Below are positions 9,267 to 21,699 of a DNA stretch of 64,000 bases, piece by piece; positions within the stretch are counted from its first letter, which is position 1, and each line of letters starts with the position of its first letter. The notes under the pieces are model-generated. The model was given only the letters and a program-made list of their open reading frames with translations, had not been told where the DNA came from and searched no databases. The stretch comes from Locusta migratoria (taxonomy: Eukaryota; Arthropoda; Insecta; Orthoptera; Acrididae): assembly GCA_026315105.1 (NCBI GenBank), contig CM048744.1:353029168-353093167 (forward strand), read 5' to 3'. Position numbers and translations under genes: made by a program.

Positions 9267-12200
9267 GGACAAGACGTAATATACGTACGATGCGCCATAC
9301 AACAAACGCGGGCATTGGAGCACAGATGGAGGTAGGAATGTGTGGTAGTGGGAGAGGTCGAGCGTCAAACACTGGACTCGTCTGCTGCGGCTAGTAAACG
9401 TTACAGGGCTGGAGAATAAACTCACTGAAATAACATGTTTTGCTACCGGTCAAAACTATTTCGACTTGGAAATTAAACTGTATCACTGTGTGGTTAAAAA
9501 CTTCCTACAGCACCCACTTCTAGAAGAGTATCCCATACAGCTAAAATTCTAACCCTCGTAACCCTCGCGGAGGCTTTCCAGCAATCATTCTTCCGCGAAC
9601 TATTCACGACAAATGTAAAAGAAGGGGTAGAAGTGGTAGAAGTGGTAGAATGGTACCCTCTGCCATTCACCAGTTAGGTGCTAACGGTGTATAGATTTGA
9701 GCAGATGTGTAATGTTCAAGGTCACCGCTACTGCATCTGCACAACTTTCTTCAGTGTCTGAGGACTGTATTGACTGCGCGCAGGAACCAGCAGAAAGAAA
9801 TGTAGAAACTGATGGTTTTTTTCGTGATTTGTTACGCATATCAATACCATCCGCCTATGTATGGTCTAAGAATAGACCATTATGGTTACTGCCCATTCTT
9901 GCAAACGTCGATTCCCAGGAAAATCTATAATTTGTAAGTCTTGAAAGCATGCCAATTTAAAGGCGGATAAATCTTACGTTTAATGCGTGTCAATGTATAT
10001 TTAAATACATACCATGTAAGGCTCACGCAGCTATATGTGTTATTACTCAAAAAAAGGACATGACATCTGAGACGCTCAGAATTTTTAGACAAACTGCTGT
10101 CAGATGGCAAAATTTTACTAGGCTACTGAAACAATATTTCAGAATACAAGTCCCTACTCCATGCTGTATTACGATATTATAGCGAATAAATATTCGTATT
10201 TACACAGAAGAAATTAACAAGAAAATGAACCTTAAACAACGATCATACAGATTGCGCAATGTGACGCTGACGGCTTCTTCCGTAAATGAAAAATATAGGA
10301 ATCTATATGAAAATATTTCGTTGTCTAAACTTGTTTGAAAGAAAATCCGAAAGTAAAAAATGTAGCCTAAAATATGTGTTATGTTCTAAATTTTGCATGG
10401 AACGAGAAAAAACAAATTTTCTCTTTGAAATTTAAGTTAGTTCATTTAATGCAGCCTTTCAATTCCCGTATATTTGTAACCTGACTTGCAGAATTTTTAT
10501 CTTGGATTCCTTGTTATTAGCCAAGGTATTGAAGATACATGGAACTCAAATCTCGACCTGGCGTACCAAACGGGAATAATTATTCGAAACAGATAGACGG
10601 AGAAATATTACTCACTGTATCAACACAATGGCACTGCAACAATACTTATCTGTTGTTTACTTCGAGGGAAGTAGGGCAGCTCTACAGTTTTTAATTAGTG
10701 CGTTTTATAGAGATTATCTGAGCAAAAGTATTTCTGGAAGCTTCCTCTGCCAATACGAGAGGTGAAGAACGATACAAAAATATTTAAGTATAGTGAATGA
10801 GTGATGAATTCTTTCATTCGTGTGGATGGTTGGCTCTGCAATGAACCGCAACACTTATCAGCGTCATGCAGTAATGGGGACCGTTGTATATACGGTAGAT
10901 TAAAATGTTGAAGGCTGTCGGATGTATGCAAATTCAATATTTAATGTATTGCGCAAGTAAAAAATCTTTAAGAAACGAAAATCAAGTAAGAAACAAAGGA
11001 AAATATGACATCCTTATGAAGTGGTGAAAAGTAACCAATGAGTGAAACAATCACAAAAAAATCTCTTCGATTAATTTTGTAATATGTACAGAACGCCAAA
11101 TATTCTGTGTTTGAAAGGCACAGTTTGTTGCGTACTGTTGTCCCACACCTTTCGCCGAGACCGGGTAATTTTACTGGCGATAAGTTTCCTGAAGCCATTA
11201 ACACATCAGAAAGGTTGTTTGCCCGACACCAGTTGCTGTTTACTTCAAACAAACGGACGTATACCGCTAAGCTGAGCTGTGTTTGGATGTGTAACAGCAG
11301 CAGGCGTAGTGTAATTTTGTTGACACAAATCAAGTGTTTGGTGCGCCTCCTCTCCCTCTATCGTGTTCTCATTCAACTTATGGAAGCTATGATTAGCTTG
11401 GATAGTAGACTCTAAAAGGTTAACGCCGGAGAATAATACAAAAGATGTTTCTAGAAAGTTAGTGGAAAGACTTCTGTTTTTAAATATACTTTTTGCCTTC
11501 CTTCGCAACACTGGATTATCACGAAAGTGTTGCAAACCTAACCCTATGATGCATGAATTACTAACAAATGAGATTTTGAAATGTGTTTTATAGTAATGAA
11601 CAATGTATATCATAAAATACGAAACTTTAATGCACTTTAATATTTACACGGAAAAGATCGTTATGTTCACTGAGGTGGACACTGTGCAATTGTCACTTCC
11701 AGAATCCTGTCTGCGATTTTGTCCTTTTTCTGCGGAAACTTTCGAAAAAATTTGAACGTAGAGGATCCTTGCATTTAATGCAAATTTCCTTCGCCTCTTC
11801 TTCGTGAAATTGGTAAAATGCATTTCGAAACCGATGCGCCGTTTTGAAGCAGCTCTAAAGATTATATATATTGAATAATTTGAGGGAGTGGCACAAGGTT
11901 ACATACGAAAGCTTTGTGGAAGTATCAGCGAGGTGAGTTAAAACCCCTTGTTATGTATTTCTGCCCTACATCTGAAGTATCATACATTTTAGCTATACTT
12001 ATACTCCTGAAAATTTAATTTGTGCCTTCTAGCCCCCCCCCCTTTTTTTTTAATTTCACAGTTAAAGACGATTGTTAGGCACATTGAAGTCAATACTATT
12101 TTAATATTTTTAAGTTCTGATTTTTGGGTTGTCTCATTTTATTCTTTTAGGCCGTTCTCGAAGAATTTTGATTATTTTTCTTTTGCTGCCGAGGAGTATG

Positions 12201-12458
12201 ATGAAGGGAAAAAACAAAACATCCTATGTACTTCTCGTGTGTTTATTCTTCATCTTTAAATTCCTGTGTTCTTCATTAAGGGTCTTAATTTTTGTTCATG
12301 TTATTCTATTAACATACTAACTTGTATACAGAGTAAACAAGTATCAAAACCGACTACGAAGTTCTGATACTGACGTCACCTTAATTCACAGAATGTTGTG
12401 AAAATATGGTAGAATTAAGGGTTTGATTTCGGACTATAATCAAGTTATTCATTACATT
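9264..12458. other. No recognised feature
   Basis: About 3.2 kb. A short imperfect GTAGAAGTG tandem lies at 9628-9652. Overlapping open frames at 10968-11613 on both strands are not recognisable and look like chance. A poly-C/poly-T tract lies at 12032-12050. Confidence 0.4.
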
Positions 12459-12506
12459 TTTCTGCACATTTCGGCGATTGCCGTAGTCTCCTTCAGGTTG
12501 TGGGTA
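12459..12506 (-). other. Penelope-like stem-loop remnant (hammerhead-like, degenerate)
   Basis: On the minus strand CCTGAAGGAGACTA is followed by a GGC-AATC-GCC hairpin and then GAAATG. This is the layout CTGA...stem...GAAAC seen in hammerhead-derived terminal repeats of Penelope-like elements. The first conserved box is CTGAAGG instead of CTGATGA, so self-cleavage is not expected. No reverse transcriptase sequence is visible next to it. Confidence 0.35.
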
Positions 12507-12580
12507 CTCTGTTATGAGTATTTGCTGCCTGGACTACAAACCAGCAACTCACAGTAAGTCATATCATAAGCATGGCGAGA

Positions 12581-12770
12581 AACATGTTTATGAAGCTTAT
12601 GGGTCTTAATTGTGGGGTCATCAGTCGCTAAGCTTACAAACTTCTTATAAACTAACGTATCCTTAAGAGAACACAAACATCCATGCCAGAGGGGGATTCG
12701 AACCTCCGACGGGGAAGGGCCTCGCGCATCTGAGCATAGCGCCTCAATGCGCTCAGCCACTCCGCTGCGG
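12581..12770 (-). mobile_element. tRNA-derived SINE, family A, with 10-bp target-site duplication
   Basis: A 190-bp minus-oriented copy. CATGGCGAGA is duplicated perfectly at 12571-12580 and 12771-12780. On the minus strand the head reads GAGTGGCTGAGCGCATTGAGG, and the B-box region is GGTTCGAATCCCCC. The body contains the family block TCATCAGTCGCTAAGCTTAC (plus strand), which keeps the layout of the other copies. Confidence 0.9.
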
Positions 12771-13111
12771 CATGGCGAGATAAAATGCGATCATAACTAT
12801 TATGTTGTAGGCTATAATATATTCCTGACGTTTACAAAACATTGAATAACATTCCTCAATCAGAGCTAGATCAATTTTATAGAAAAACCAAGTAGTACGC
12901 AATGTCCGTAAATTCAATGTGATGTAACCGGGCCATTATACGAACACCCGAAATTGGTAATTACGAGAGATGATACCTTATGTAGCCAGTTTATTCTGTA
13001 AGACTAAAACGGGTTCGTTAGCCAGATGAAATGTGAACTCTTTCGAGAATATTTCCCTACGGTGTTTTTTTCTGATCTAGGTGGTTTGTTTGCAGTCTAA
13101 TAAGACCACAT

Positions 13112-13926
13112 GGTTATCGGATTTTAGAATTTTATTATACTTTTATTTACGGTACGTGAAGTCCGGAACATAAATATCAGCGAAAGCATTCGACTCAACT
13201 CTAGACAAGTCTCGAGAAAACCGGCTTTGAAGTTATGCTCACGTAAGTAGCAATAATGAAAACACTTGTACCATCTATCATTTTAGCTCAGGTGGCAGTT
13301 CTAGACTCAACTAGAGTCGATGGTTCGAATCCCACTGTGGCAGATATTTTTATTATTTTCTTTGTTTTTTGAATTCAGCTACATAGAACATTTTTGGATC
13401 TCTTAATTCCATGTGTTGTGTCAAGTATTTTAGATTTACGTTGATGAGATGAATACCTTATCGTAACCTAAAGCGGCGGTTGAGTAGTTTGGCTGCTTGG
13501 AAAGGCATTAGTAAGTAGAGATGACTTTCCAAAAGTAGCGTCGTAGTTCTTGACAAACTGAGCAGTCTGACTACCGTCGTCCGTCTTTTATTGACACCAT
13601 TATTCTTTTATATAATAAAAATTACGAATAAACAATACGTGCCTTTTTCGTAAAAATTGTGTAAGTATTCGAACACAACGGAATCAAAAATAAAATACAC
13701 CCTGGCCGGGATTTGAACCACCGACCCTACCGTTGCTGCACCAGAAAGATATCACCTAAGCTATACCGACAGATGCCAGAAGTTAATTACTGTTATGTGT
13801 ACTTGCAAAACTTCAAAGTTTATTTCTTGAGTTGCATCGAATAACGTTGGCTGATTGTTATTCGAGTGCTGAACTTCACGTATCGTAATTATCAAAAAAT
13901 TCTAAAATCCGATACCCATGTGCTCT
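13112..13926. repeat. 815-bp palindromic repeat with tRNA-like cores
   Basis: Left arm (about 13112-13365) and right arm (about 13650-13926) are inverted copies. CACATGG.TATCGGATTTTAG starts the left arm, and its reverse complement ends the right. TACGTGAAGT and the tRNA-like segments also match in inverted order. Divergence is higher than in the 6.8-kb palindrome. The 280-bp centre (13366-13649) shows nothing recognisable. No clear target-site duplication was found at the ends. Confidence 0.7.
13269..13345 (+). tRNA. tRNA-like sequence in palindrome left arm
   Basis: Contains TTTAGCTCAGGTGGCAG (A-box/D arm) and GGTTCGAATCCC (B-box), spaced as in a tRNA. The anticodon arm is CTAG-loop-CTAG, and the acceptor strands do not pair well. 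Its inverted partner at about 13692-13775 (minus) reads TATAGCTTAGGTGATA and GGTTCAAATCCCGG. Treated as part of the repeat, not as a tRNA gene. Confidence 0.5.
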
Positions 13927-15810
13927 CCTTTTAAGTACTTAAGGAGATTCTGTTCGTCCACTGATGTGACAGCCACGAGAACATGATAAATACATTAGGT
14001 CGAATATGGAAATTCGACTTGTTCCCGTACAGGTATATTTCAAGTACGTCACGTATGTTAAAGTACTGTGCAGGTTATGCTCAAGACTGAGGAACAACTT
14101 AACCCTTTGCGTACAACTGGTTTCACAGTGACACCAACTTTAATGACTCAAAGGAGGCTCGGTGGCTGCTCTGTAAAAACCACCAAGGCACTGGAGTATA
14201 CTAACTCTGTCGTCGAGATATTCAACTCGCTGCCGGCTCGGGTAATGTGTTCTCGAAGGAGAGCGACTTAAACATTCAGCTGCGCAGTATATGCTGGTGT
14301 ATTGCTGAGGATCGTGAGGTTAGATGTATTCTGAGTTGGCATAGTTCTGGTAAGTTGCGAAAGGTTATGCGTTGTAGACTAATATTTTAGTTTGATCCAT
14401 GTCTTGCAGAACTTTACGTAGCCGATCAGTGGTTTCACTACGTAACAATATGTTCTAGAAAAAATTTTAAACACTGGAGTACTTTTCTCATTTCTATATT
14501 ACTTTTATGTATCATTTGTAATGTAATTATACAAAATTGTTTCACACTCAATTAGGTTCCTTGGGTCACAAAAGGGTTAAGCAGGCAGATGTCGTTGGCG
14601 GGGAATTCCTCCATTCTTTGTCCTCTAAGCCACACGTGTCAGAGGCCATGTGTGATGCAACGTTTCTTCAAACTTCCTGCTTAACTGCGCAGGGAAACAA
14701 CAGGTATACCTTTTATGTCTTCACAAGCATCGTCGGTGGGTCGAGCAAGCGGGAATGAGGCGCAAAGGTCCGCGTTTTGGAGAAAACTAACTACATTCGC
14801 AACAAGTCCGAGACCTTTTAAGTGTACCTGCACCACGGCTGCTCACCTTTCGGACTTCGTAACAAATATTGTGAATAGGAACGATAGGCGTACAGTTTTA
14901 TTTTCACTGTCTCCCACTTAACTGACGCACGAGTAGGAATTATCTATTAGGTCTGCACGCAAAAATATGCGTATCTCTCTTCCGATGTATCATGCAACGT
15001 CAGATTGCTGAATAGGGTATTTGATTTCTGGAAGTCGCCTGAAATAGTTAAATATGATCACCCTATGCTCGTAACATGTTTCTTCCGTCCTTAAATCCCA
15101 GTATTTTGTAACAAAAGGATATGAAAGTCAATTTGAAAGCCCGCTAAAGCGCTCCACGTGAGTTCTGATGTTGTGACGTCAACTGACGTGATGCTACGCC
15201 CGCTGCCGTAAAATTCACTAAAATTATGCATTGTTTGAACACTGGCGTTTCCGAAAATTGTCTAAAACATTGCGTAGTGCCATACAAGTACGTCTTAAAT
15301 ACTCCAGGAAATTTGTTTTTGTTTGTTCCAAACATTGAGAAATGTGTAAAATGTGATTGAAACTCGCTCTCACATCTAGACGGCAGTCACTTCGTTTATT
15401 TTTGTGAGGATATTTTTTATGTAAGTAAACACTCCGTACGATAATTATTCTATTAGTTCACTATGAAGTATCCTGCTCTACCGCTACAAATCTATATGTA
15501 TTATGAGCAGATTTAATGAGCTGATGTTTACATTTGCGGAACTGCTGTTAACGATATCACATTCCAACGATTTGTATTTAAATACATTTTCTACTGTAGT
15601 TGGAAAACGTACGAATTTCATGTAGTTTCTGTTTTAATATTTACATTAGTGATGCAGTATTTCAATATATAATGCATTTGTATTTTTAAAACTCCTTTTG
15701 GACCTTATCTAGCGAATGGAAGTATTTTTAATAAAATTTGAAATGAGTCACAATTTCGTCAATAATTCAATTTTATTTCGCAATACTACATTCTTCCGCG
15801 ACAACCAAAA
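13927..15810. other. No recognised feature
   Basis: About 1.9 kb. Short plus-strand frames at 14068-14271 and 14537-14921 are not recognisable. No splice, repeat or tRNA signal that I can support. Confidence 0.4.
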
Positions 15811-15900
15811 GAGGGAAGAAAGTAGGATAGGGTTGGATTTGAACAAGGAACGCAGCATTTAAAATTACGACGCTAACTGTTACACTACGAAAAAACTACC
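15811..15900 (-). repeat. Decayed tRNA-like repeat fragment
   Basis: Minus strand reads TCGTAGTGTAACAGTTAGCG (A-box-like), and a degraded B-box TTCAAATCCAAC lies 45 bp further on. The spacing fits a tRNA-derived repeat, but the anticodon and acceptor parts are gone. Confidence 0.45.
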
Positions 15901-18343
15901 GTAATTGTAGCCAGATCAGATAACCTGACTGTGAAATATAGACAAGGCGAAATTTCGGTCGCTATTTTTCTTCGGAAATAATGTTGCACCGACGACGGAA
16001 CATTTGTCCTCTTATTTGTACTTCTTTGGCATCTCCAAGTTCCGATTCAACATGACATGTTTCTCTGTAACCTATTACCACGAGAAAAAATTTACATTGA
16101 TTTGTGCAAAGTGACCGGCAAGCAAGATTAATAAAAACTGAATTGGAAATTTAACAACATAGTTAATCTGAGATGCAATGCTTATTCACACACGTTTGAC
16201 ATGTATAATAGTTCGTATCTTTTCAGTCTGTTGATACGAACAAGCAATAGTTTGTTCTGAATGTAGTTAATACTTTAAACACGGTTTTCACCTTTCTTAT
16301 TTCCGCTATGTCAAAATCAGGGTTCTTTTCGAAAAACAAATATCGTAAACGCTTCAATTTTTAAATAGTTTTCACTATCACATTTCACAAAATTTTTTCC
16401 ATTCATACATAAATTTGTAAATGTGTTTACCACCACAAAATGTTTCTCACAGTAAAGTAAGGACGAATCTAATAACTATCGCTAACTTTGCTGTAACAGT
16501 TTCGTCTTCCTAGGGATATGTAACGTTACCAGAGCTTCAGACAGTGGCAGAGCGTCTTCGATCATTTGACCTAATCTTGAAATATTTTTAAACTTTATTT
16601 TCATTAAATAACAGATGTTTTGTAGGAACAAAGGCCGAAAATGTTATTTGAACGTTATAAGCCTTCCGAACAATTCGAACCATATAGTTTTTTTAAACAT
16701 ATGAAAATTGGAAATTTGGAAATAGACTCCTGAACTCCTTATCTGAATCTTAAGTATCTAGATGAAACCTCATACCTCTTCCCGAAGTAACAACTAAGTT
16801 GTTACTTATAATACACCTTATCCGATTTACTAACTACGGCAATAAGGCTGTGTGTTACCCTATTGGTTGATAAATTATCACAGATCAACCATTCGTCATG
16901 CAACCTGCTCGAAATAAAGTTCTCTTAATACTGCAATAGTCGCGTCACTAGGAGGAACATGGTGCTCACGTTGTATCTGGGAGATACAGGGTCAACATAA
17001 CACCGTTAGCTTTAATTAACCACAGATTCGTGAATAAGAAAACGAGGGGGAAATCATGTAGGTGTTACAATAGTGGCTACTGAACAATTATTGTATGAAA
17101 ATTAACAATACAGTGTTCTGCTGACCCGCGGGTCGCCTATTCCGGATATGTGTATCTGTGAGATCCTACGCGACCATTCTAGTGTTAAAATAGGAGATAG
17201 AGCGAGGGATATGGGCTCATAATGGAAGGCGGCAGCAGTTCAAAAATAGTCTCGTCGTATATTTTAGTTTACGTCTAAGTCGATTACGGAGAAGTCGAGA
17301 GGGTTGGAAAGGAGGCTGCCGACTCCTCCAATTACCTTTTCGTCAAAGGGACAGGAATCCTGTGAATAATATTCTTGAATCAAACACTGGAATAAAATCA
17401 TGTAATTCGAACGCCATTTAATTTAACTTCTCTATCTTCCAGAAGGAAATCTTACTTTCTTTCCAAGCGGTAAGAATCACCTTCAGAGCACGATTCCAAT
17501 ACCGTCCAAAAGGTACGTGGGATCTACAGACCAAACTATCGATTCTTAAGCGGACGAGTTAAGATACGACCGAAATATTGGCTACAACCATTAAGTCGAA
17601 ATCCATGGTGACACTACCCGTCTACAGTACCTTTTACCACTATTGCAACATTTATTTATACATGGATTAAAATCACCTCCATGTTGCTATAATATCTTAT
17701 TATCTCTTCAAGTTGCCGTAAATGGTGTTTATGAATTTCCCGCTGTATAATTTGCACACTTGGCAACAGTCACTTACGCAAACTTCCGTCAGTCGGATCA
17801 ATGTTGCTTTACATAACGAGATGGCACGACTTACGTAACGCTTTGTCTAGAGGCAGATAATTGATGCCTAACGCCTGCACAAGATATGCAGACTATTGTT
17901 CACAATATTAATTCCTATGATGGGCAACCTTGTTTATTACAAAGCAATTGCCACTTAACTCTTAATAATAAGACATGGTAAATTTTTCTTAACTATGTTC
18001 TATGAGTTTGTTACACTGAGCTACAGAAGTTTATGCCCTCTTAACAAACTGACAAAATAATTCAACAAAATATTTATGTAGCTAGCTTCAAAATAGATGA
18101 GATTCCGTAACATTGTCTTATTGAGCAGTTAGCAACAGAGCAATGTTTACTTTTGTAACGAATATATTCCTACACCTTGGCGTCCTTGAGGGTAGCATTT
18201 CTGTATCATGGACGGGCAGGAGAAGGATTAAAGGTAGCCCATTTCATTGTTTAGTATTTGGCACAATAGTTTACCGTGAAATGATTTTTACTATTGCTCG
18301 TACACTGTATATTCAAAGTTTCACTTCTGCGTAGTTAAATTAA
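15901..18343. other. No recognised feature
   Basis: About 2.4 kb of AT-rich sequence with no supported gene. A 12-bp perfect palindrome GACCCGCGGGTC lies near 17124, isolated. Confidence 0.4.
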
Positions 18344-18415
18344 TGTCCCCTCCATCGAGCAGAAATCTCGCTGCAAACACTTCAGGCCGATAAGATCGAC
18401 GGTGTCTGGAGGGGA
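18344..18415. repeat. Short inverted repeat
   Basis: GTCCCCTCCA and its exact reverse complement TGGAGGGGAC bracket a 52-base interior. Too small and isolated to assign; could be the remnant of a miniature element. Confidence 0.4.
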
Positions 18416-18606
18416 CTTGATTTTTAAGATACCTCTTACAAGTCAATAACGGGGGAACCTACATATATTACGTAATCATCAGATCTGAACTATCAATGTC
18501 CAAAATTATGGAAACAAGGTGAGAACGAATCAGCAGACTACTATCAGTGAGGTCGTTCAAATGCAATTCGTTCCAAGAGAATACCGTAGTATCAAGACTA
18601 TATAGC

Positions 18607-19295
18607 GTGTTCACAATTCATGTTACACCGCTAGAGGTTGTAGAGGGATATTAGGTCAAGTTATCTATTGGAACCTATGTCCGGAAATGGCATCCAACAA
18701 CAGCATGAACACTATCTTCGATACTGTTAAATCTCTTCGATCAGTACCTGTCCTACCTTACAAACTTCACGGAAGTTCTGCCAAACCTGCAAGACTAGCA
18801 CGGCTGGAAGGAAGGATATTAAGGAGTAATGGCTTATCCACAGCTGAGGGGATGTTTCCAGCATGAAGTTTGGAACGTGGGAGACGAGGTACCGGCGAAA
18901 GTAAATGAGGGCGGACCGTGAGGCGTGCCAGGGTAGTTCCATTGGCACAGTACTTACCCGCGAGACAAAGGTCCCGGATTCGAAGCCTGGTCCAGCACAC
19001 AACTTTAATTTACTAGGAAGTTTCATATCACTCCGGTGCAGAGTAAAAACATTCTCTGAATTTCGTGTGATATGAGCTCTTTGCTTTTCGTATTTTGGGG
19101 GGAGGTATTACCTACGGTTAGTTGACTTTTTGGTCCATGGTACCTCTTTCGAAAGTAAAGAGCTTTCAGTAGAAGTGATGTTTCACTAGAAGTACAGGGC
19201 CGCTAGATGTGTTTGAACATGGGTTCCCGTGTAAAATTTTGATCTAACATGTTCCATCTACAACCTCCAGAAGGGTGCAAACATGAGCTGTATAA
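18607..19295. repeat. Inverted-repeat-bounded element with tRNA-Lys-like core
   Basis: The left end (about 18607-18660) contains AGAGGTTGTAGAGGGATATT, and the right end (about 19235-19295) carries its diverged reverse complement with ACAACCTCCAGAAGGG, so the element has terminal inverted repeats of about 55 bp. Inside, 18730-19060 matches a dispersed repeat: AACTTCACGGAAGTTCTGCC, then GGGGATGTTTCCAGCATGA, a tRNA-like segment (GGTAGTTCCATTGGCACAG, B-box-like GGATTCGAAGCC), then ACTAGGAAGTTTCATATCAC. From memory this core is a very common Schistocerca repeat. The minus frames at 18727-19026 are shadows. Confidence 0.65.
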
Positions 19296-19499
19296 ACAAT
19301 GTGTAGGCTGAAAATACTGCAGGAGCACTGTACCATATACTATTCTACGCAATGACATGGACCACGGTAATATCTACTTACACGATTGGGCACAAAATGT
19401 ACGTAGGAGGCTGCAAAAGATATTTAGAAAAATTTTCCTCAGGGCCGGAAACAAATTGCTATAGTCTTTTTACGTACTGGAATGTGTCTTTCCTCTGCG

Positions 19500-20060
19500 T
19501 GTGCAGCGGTCGCGTGGACACAGCTGCCGCAGAGGCGCTGTCGAATGTCTGGAAATTTGAGCTCGAGCAAGACCAAGCGATCTACACGCGCACTGGCTGA
19601 CCTCGCCGCCGTGCGTGGTCTACCTTCTAGTATGAGGTCGTCGTCCAGAGACCTCGGCGGCGGCGGCGGGGGCAGCTCATCGTCGTACTCGTACGGGTCG
19701 TCGTCTTCGTCGTCGGGGTCGTCGGAGCTCGTCGCCTCCTCGTCGCCGTCTTCCAGCAGCAGCTCTTCCCCATGCGTCACGTGCTCCGGCTGCTCCTCGT
19801 CCAGCGTGCCCAGCAGGTGCGGCTGCGGGGGAGGACACGTCACCAGCGAGCTCCGCATCCACATGGCCGCCGGGGTGCTGCCGAGCTGGTCTTCGCTCGC
19901 TCTGCTGGCCACGCCTCGCGCCTACCTCTGCCTCTGCCCTAGCCTGCTCGTCTGCGCTCACGTCTCGGATCGAACTGCCCGCCTGCCGCAACGGCATCGG
20001 CTTAACGGCGCGCCGACCGGCCGCAGATAACGCGCCGGTTTATCTTTAGCAGCAGGCCTG
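19500..20060. other. CpG-rich island
   Basis: A sharply bounded GC- and CpG-rich block, far above the surrounding composition. It spans the candidate exon at 19602-19822 and about 240 bp upstream of it on the minus strand. The long serine/glycine-rich plus frame (19482-20030) is the reverse of GAC/GAG/GCC-rich codons and is a shadow. Confidence 0.6.
19602..19822 (-). CDS. Putative acidic, proline-rich coding exon of unknown gene
   Basis: On the minus strand a frame reads LLGTLDEEQPEHVTHGEELL, then an acidic run with EATSSDDPDDEDDDPYEYDD, ELPPPPPPRSLDDDLILEG and RPRTAARSASARVD. Codons nearly all end in G or C (CTG, GAG, GAC, CCG), as expected of a real exon here. A pyrimidine-rich acceptor, TGTCCTCCCCCGCAG, precedes it at 19823. 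Donor candidates follow at 19623 (GAAG then GTAGAC) and 19601 (CGAG then GTCAGC). The open frame runs on upstream to 19912 and downstream to 19439, so the exact exon edges are uncertain. The protein would be a disordered acidic linker. I do not recognise the family, and neighbouring exons are not in view. Confidence 0.4.
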
Positions 20061-20082
20061 CGCGAAATGCCATTAGGCGCAC

Positions 20083-20457
20083 ATGCCGATACCAACTGAT
20101 AGCCCCGATATATTCACCAGCTCAAAGTACTCCACAGACTTGAGGATAATACTGTCGGAGGACTGTCACCACACGGCCATCATAAGTACGTTTCTTGCTA
20201 CTGAGGATGTTAAAGCTATAAAATGGCTTCTCAGGGATTCACTCTCACCTATAGAACACAAAACAGGGTTCAAAATTTGTAACTACAGTAGTACTAGCAG
20301 GATGCTGTCAAGGGTAATAGGAAAACTTAAGTGTCCATTTACGTGAATACTATGACAAAATCCGTGTATATTTGGTTATTGAGGAGAAACTAACGACTTT
20401 CAAGCACCCTGTGCTCCAACTGAATTAGTACATAACCTGGCATTGGAAAAATAAACT
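20083..20457. other. Unique sequence, nothing supported
   Basis: A plus frame of 87 codons (20083-20346) is not recognisable. It ends before the SINE at 20458. Confidence 0.3.
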
Positions 20458-20635
20458 CAAAAAATCAAATGTTTGTATAGCTTATGGGACTTAACTACGG
20501 GTCATCAGTCCCTAAAACTTACAAACTATTTATGAACTAACTAATACTAAGGACGTCACAAATATACATGCCCGAGGGGGGATTCGAGCCCCCGACCTTA
20601 GTGGCCGTGCAGACCCCTGGGCCACCGCGGCCGGC
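20458..20635 (-). mobile_element. tRNA-derived SINE, family A, with 11-bp target-site duplication
   Basis: A 178-bp minus-oriented copy. AAAAATAAACT is duplicated at 20447-20457 and 20636-20646. On minus, the head is GCCGGCCGCGGTGGCCCAGG and the B-box region is GGGGGCTCGAATCCCC. The body has the family blocks TTATGGGACTTAACTAC and GGTCATCAGTCCCTAA. One base of the usual TTCGAATC box is changed to CTCGAATC. Confidence 0.9.
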
Positions 20636-20646
20636 AAAAATAAACT

Positions 20647-21675
20647 TCGCGGAAAATAAATAGTAGCACATCTAAAAGCAAATCTTGCAGTATATCTATA
20701 CGACTGCAAAACACCTAAGCCCAACACAGAAATACATTAAATTTAAACCCTTACAACGAAGTTTTACGCAGCATGAACTCCCAATAACTGACGAAATTTA
20801 TATGGCTAGATCTAAATGGTGTCCAAGTACTTACAGAAATAAGTAAGAGTAGTAAAACATCACACGTACTTTTATTTCACAAGAAGTACAATGGTTGTAA
20901 TCCATTTCCTTAAACGTACAAGAAAATTAAATCGATCAAAACACTGTGACAAAGCCGACCGTAACACGAACCTAACACCTTGCCTTCTGTTGGCAATGTT
21001 CTTACTTGACAGAGTTGGCTATGTACGTACTCACAGGCTCACTTTTCCGAGTACAGGAAATCTTATATATTGAAAGAATCTACGAAAACTAAACGCAGTC
21101 GGCCAGACCAAACTACCCGGGCGATTTCCTGCATTTTTGCTTTAAACGAAAGGTATTCATCCACAGATTGTCATCAAGGATCAGAATTAACTTACGTCTC
21201 TCCATACTTTACGATATCTTCGGTTCTAATTAGGGTACGCAATTCTTTTTGACCTAACAGCACTCCGGATCAAGCTCTTTCATTTGCGCTGTTAAAAATT
21301 CCATTGATTTTTTTCCTACTTTGTTATTCCACTAACGGTGGAAAGTATTCGCACGTGTCCTCTAGTTACAGTACTTTCTGAACTCTTGTATCACCTCTGC
21401 GTATCCACGTACAGGTCCACTTTTCCTTTTAAATATTACACGCGTTGCTAAATAGGTAGCTAACACGAAACCTAAAGTAGTTTCTTTAGCAGATTCAGAG
21501 AAAGCTGTACCTCTAAAAAGTTGGCCCCGTTACCAGAAAACCGACAAGGTCAGGCAACAACATGATTTTAGATTCGTAATGCATTACATCACACCTGCTT
21601 CTCAAATGGTTTTATAACGGTAAGTTTCCAAACGCGTACTCTATAAACGTGTGCGAAGTTCCCTTTCTCAAGTCC
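20647..21675. other. No recognised feature
   Basis: About 1 kb of AT-rich sequence. A poly-C run of about 14 bases lies at 21677-21690 at its end. Confidence 0.4.
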
Positions 21676-21699
21676 CCCCCCCCCCCCCCAAGTCTGCTA

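Noticed and set aside
10968..11613. Overlapping 102-122-codon frames on both strands
   Set aside because: No motif, no codon bias, overlap on opposite strands; consistent with chance.
19482..20030. 182-codon Ser/Gly-rich plus-strand ORF
   Set aside because: It is the antisense of the GAC/GAG/CCG-rich minus-strand frame, whose splice sites and codon use are better.
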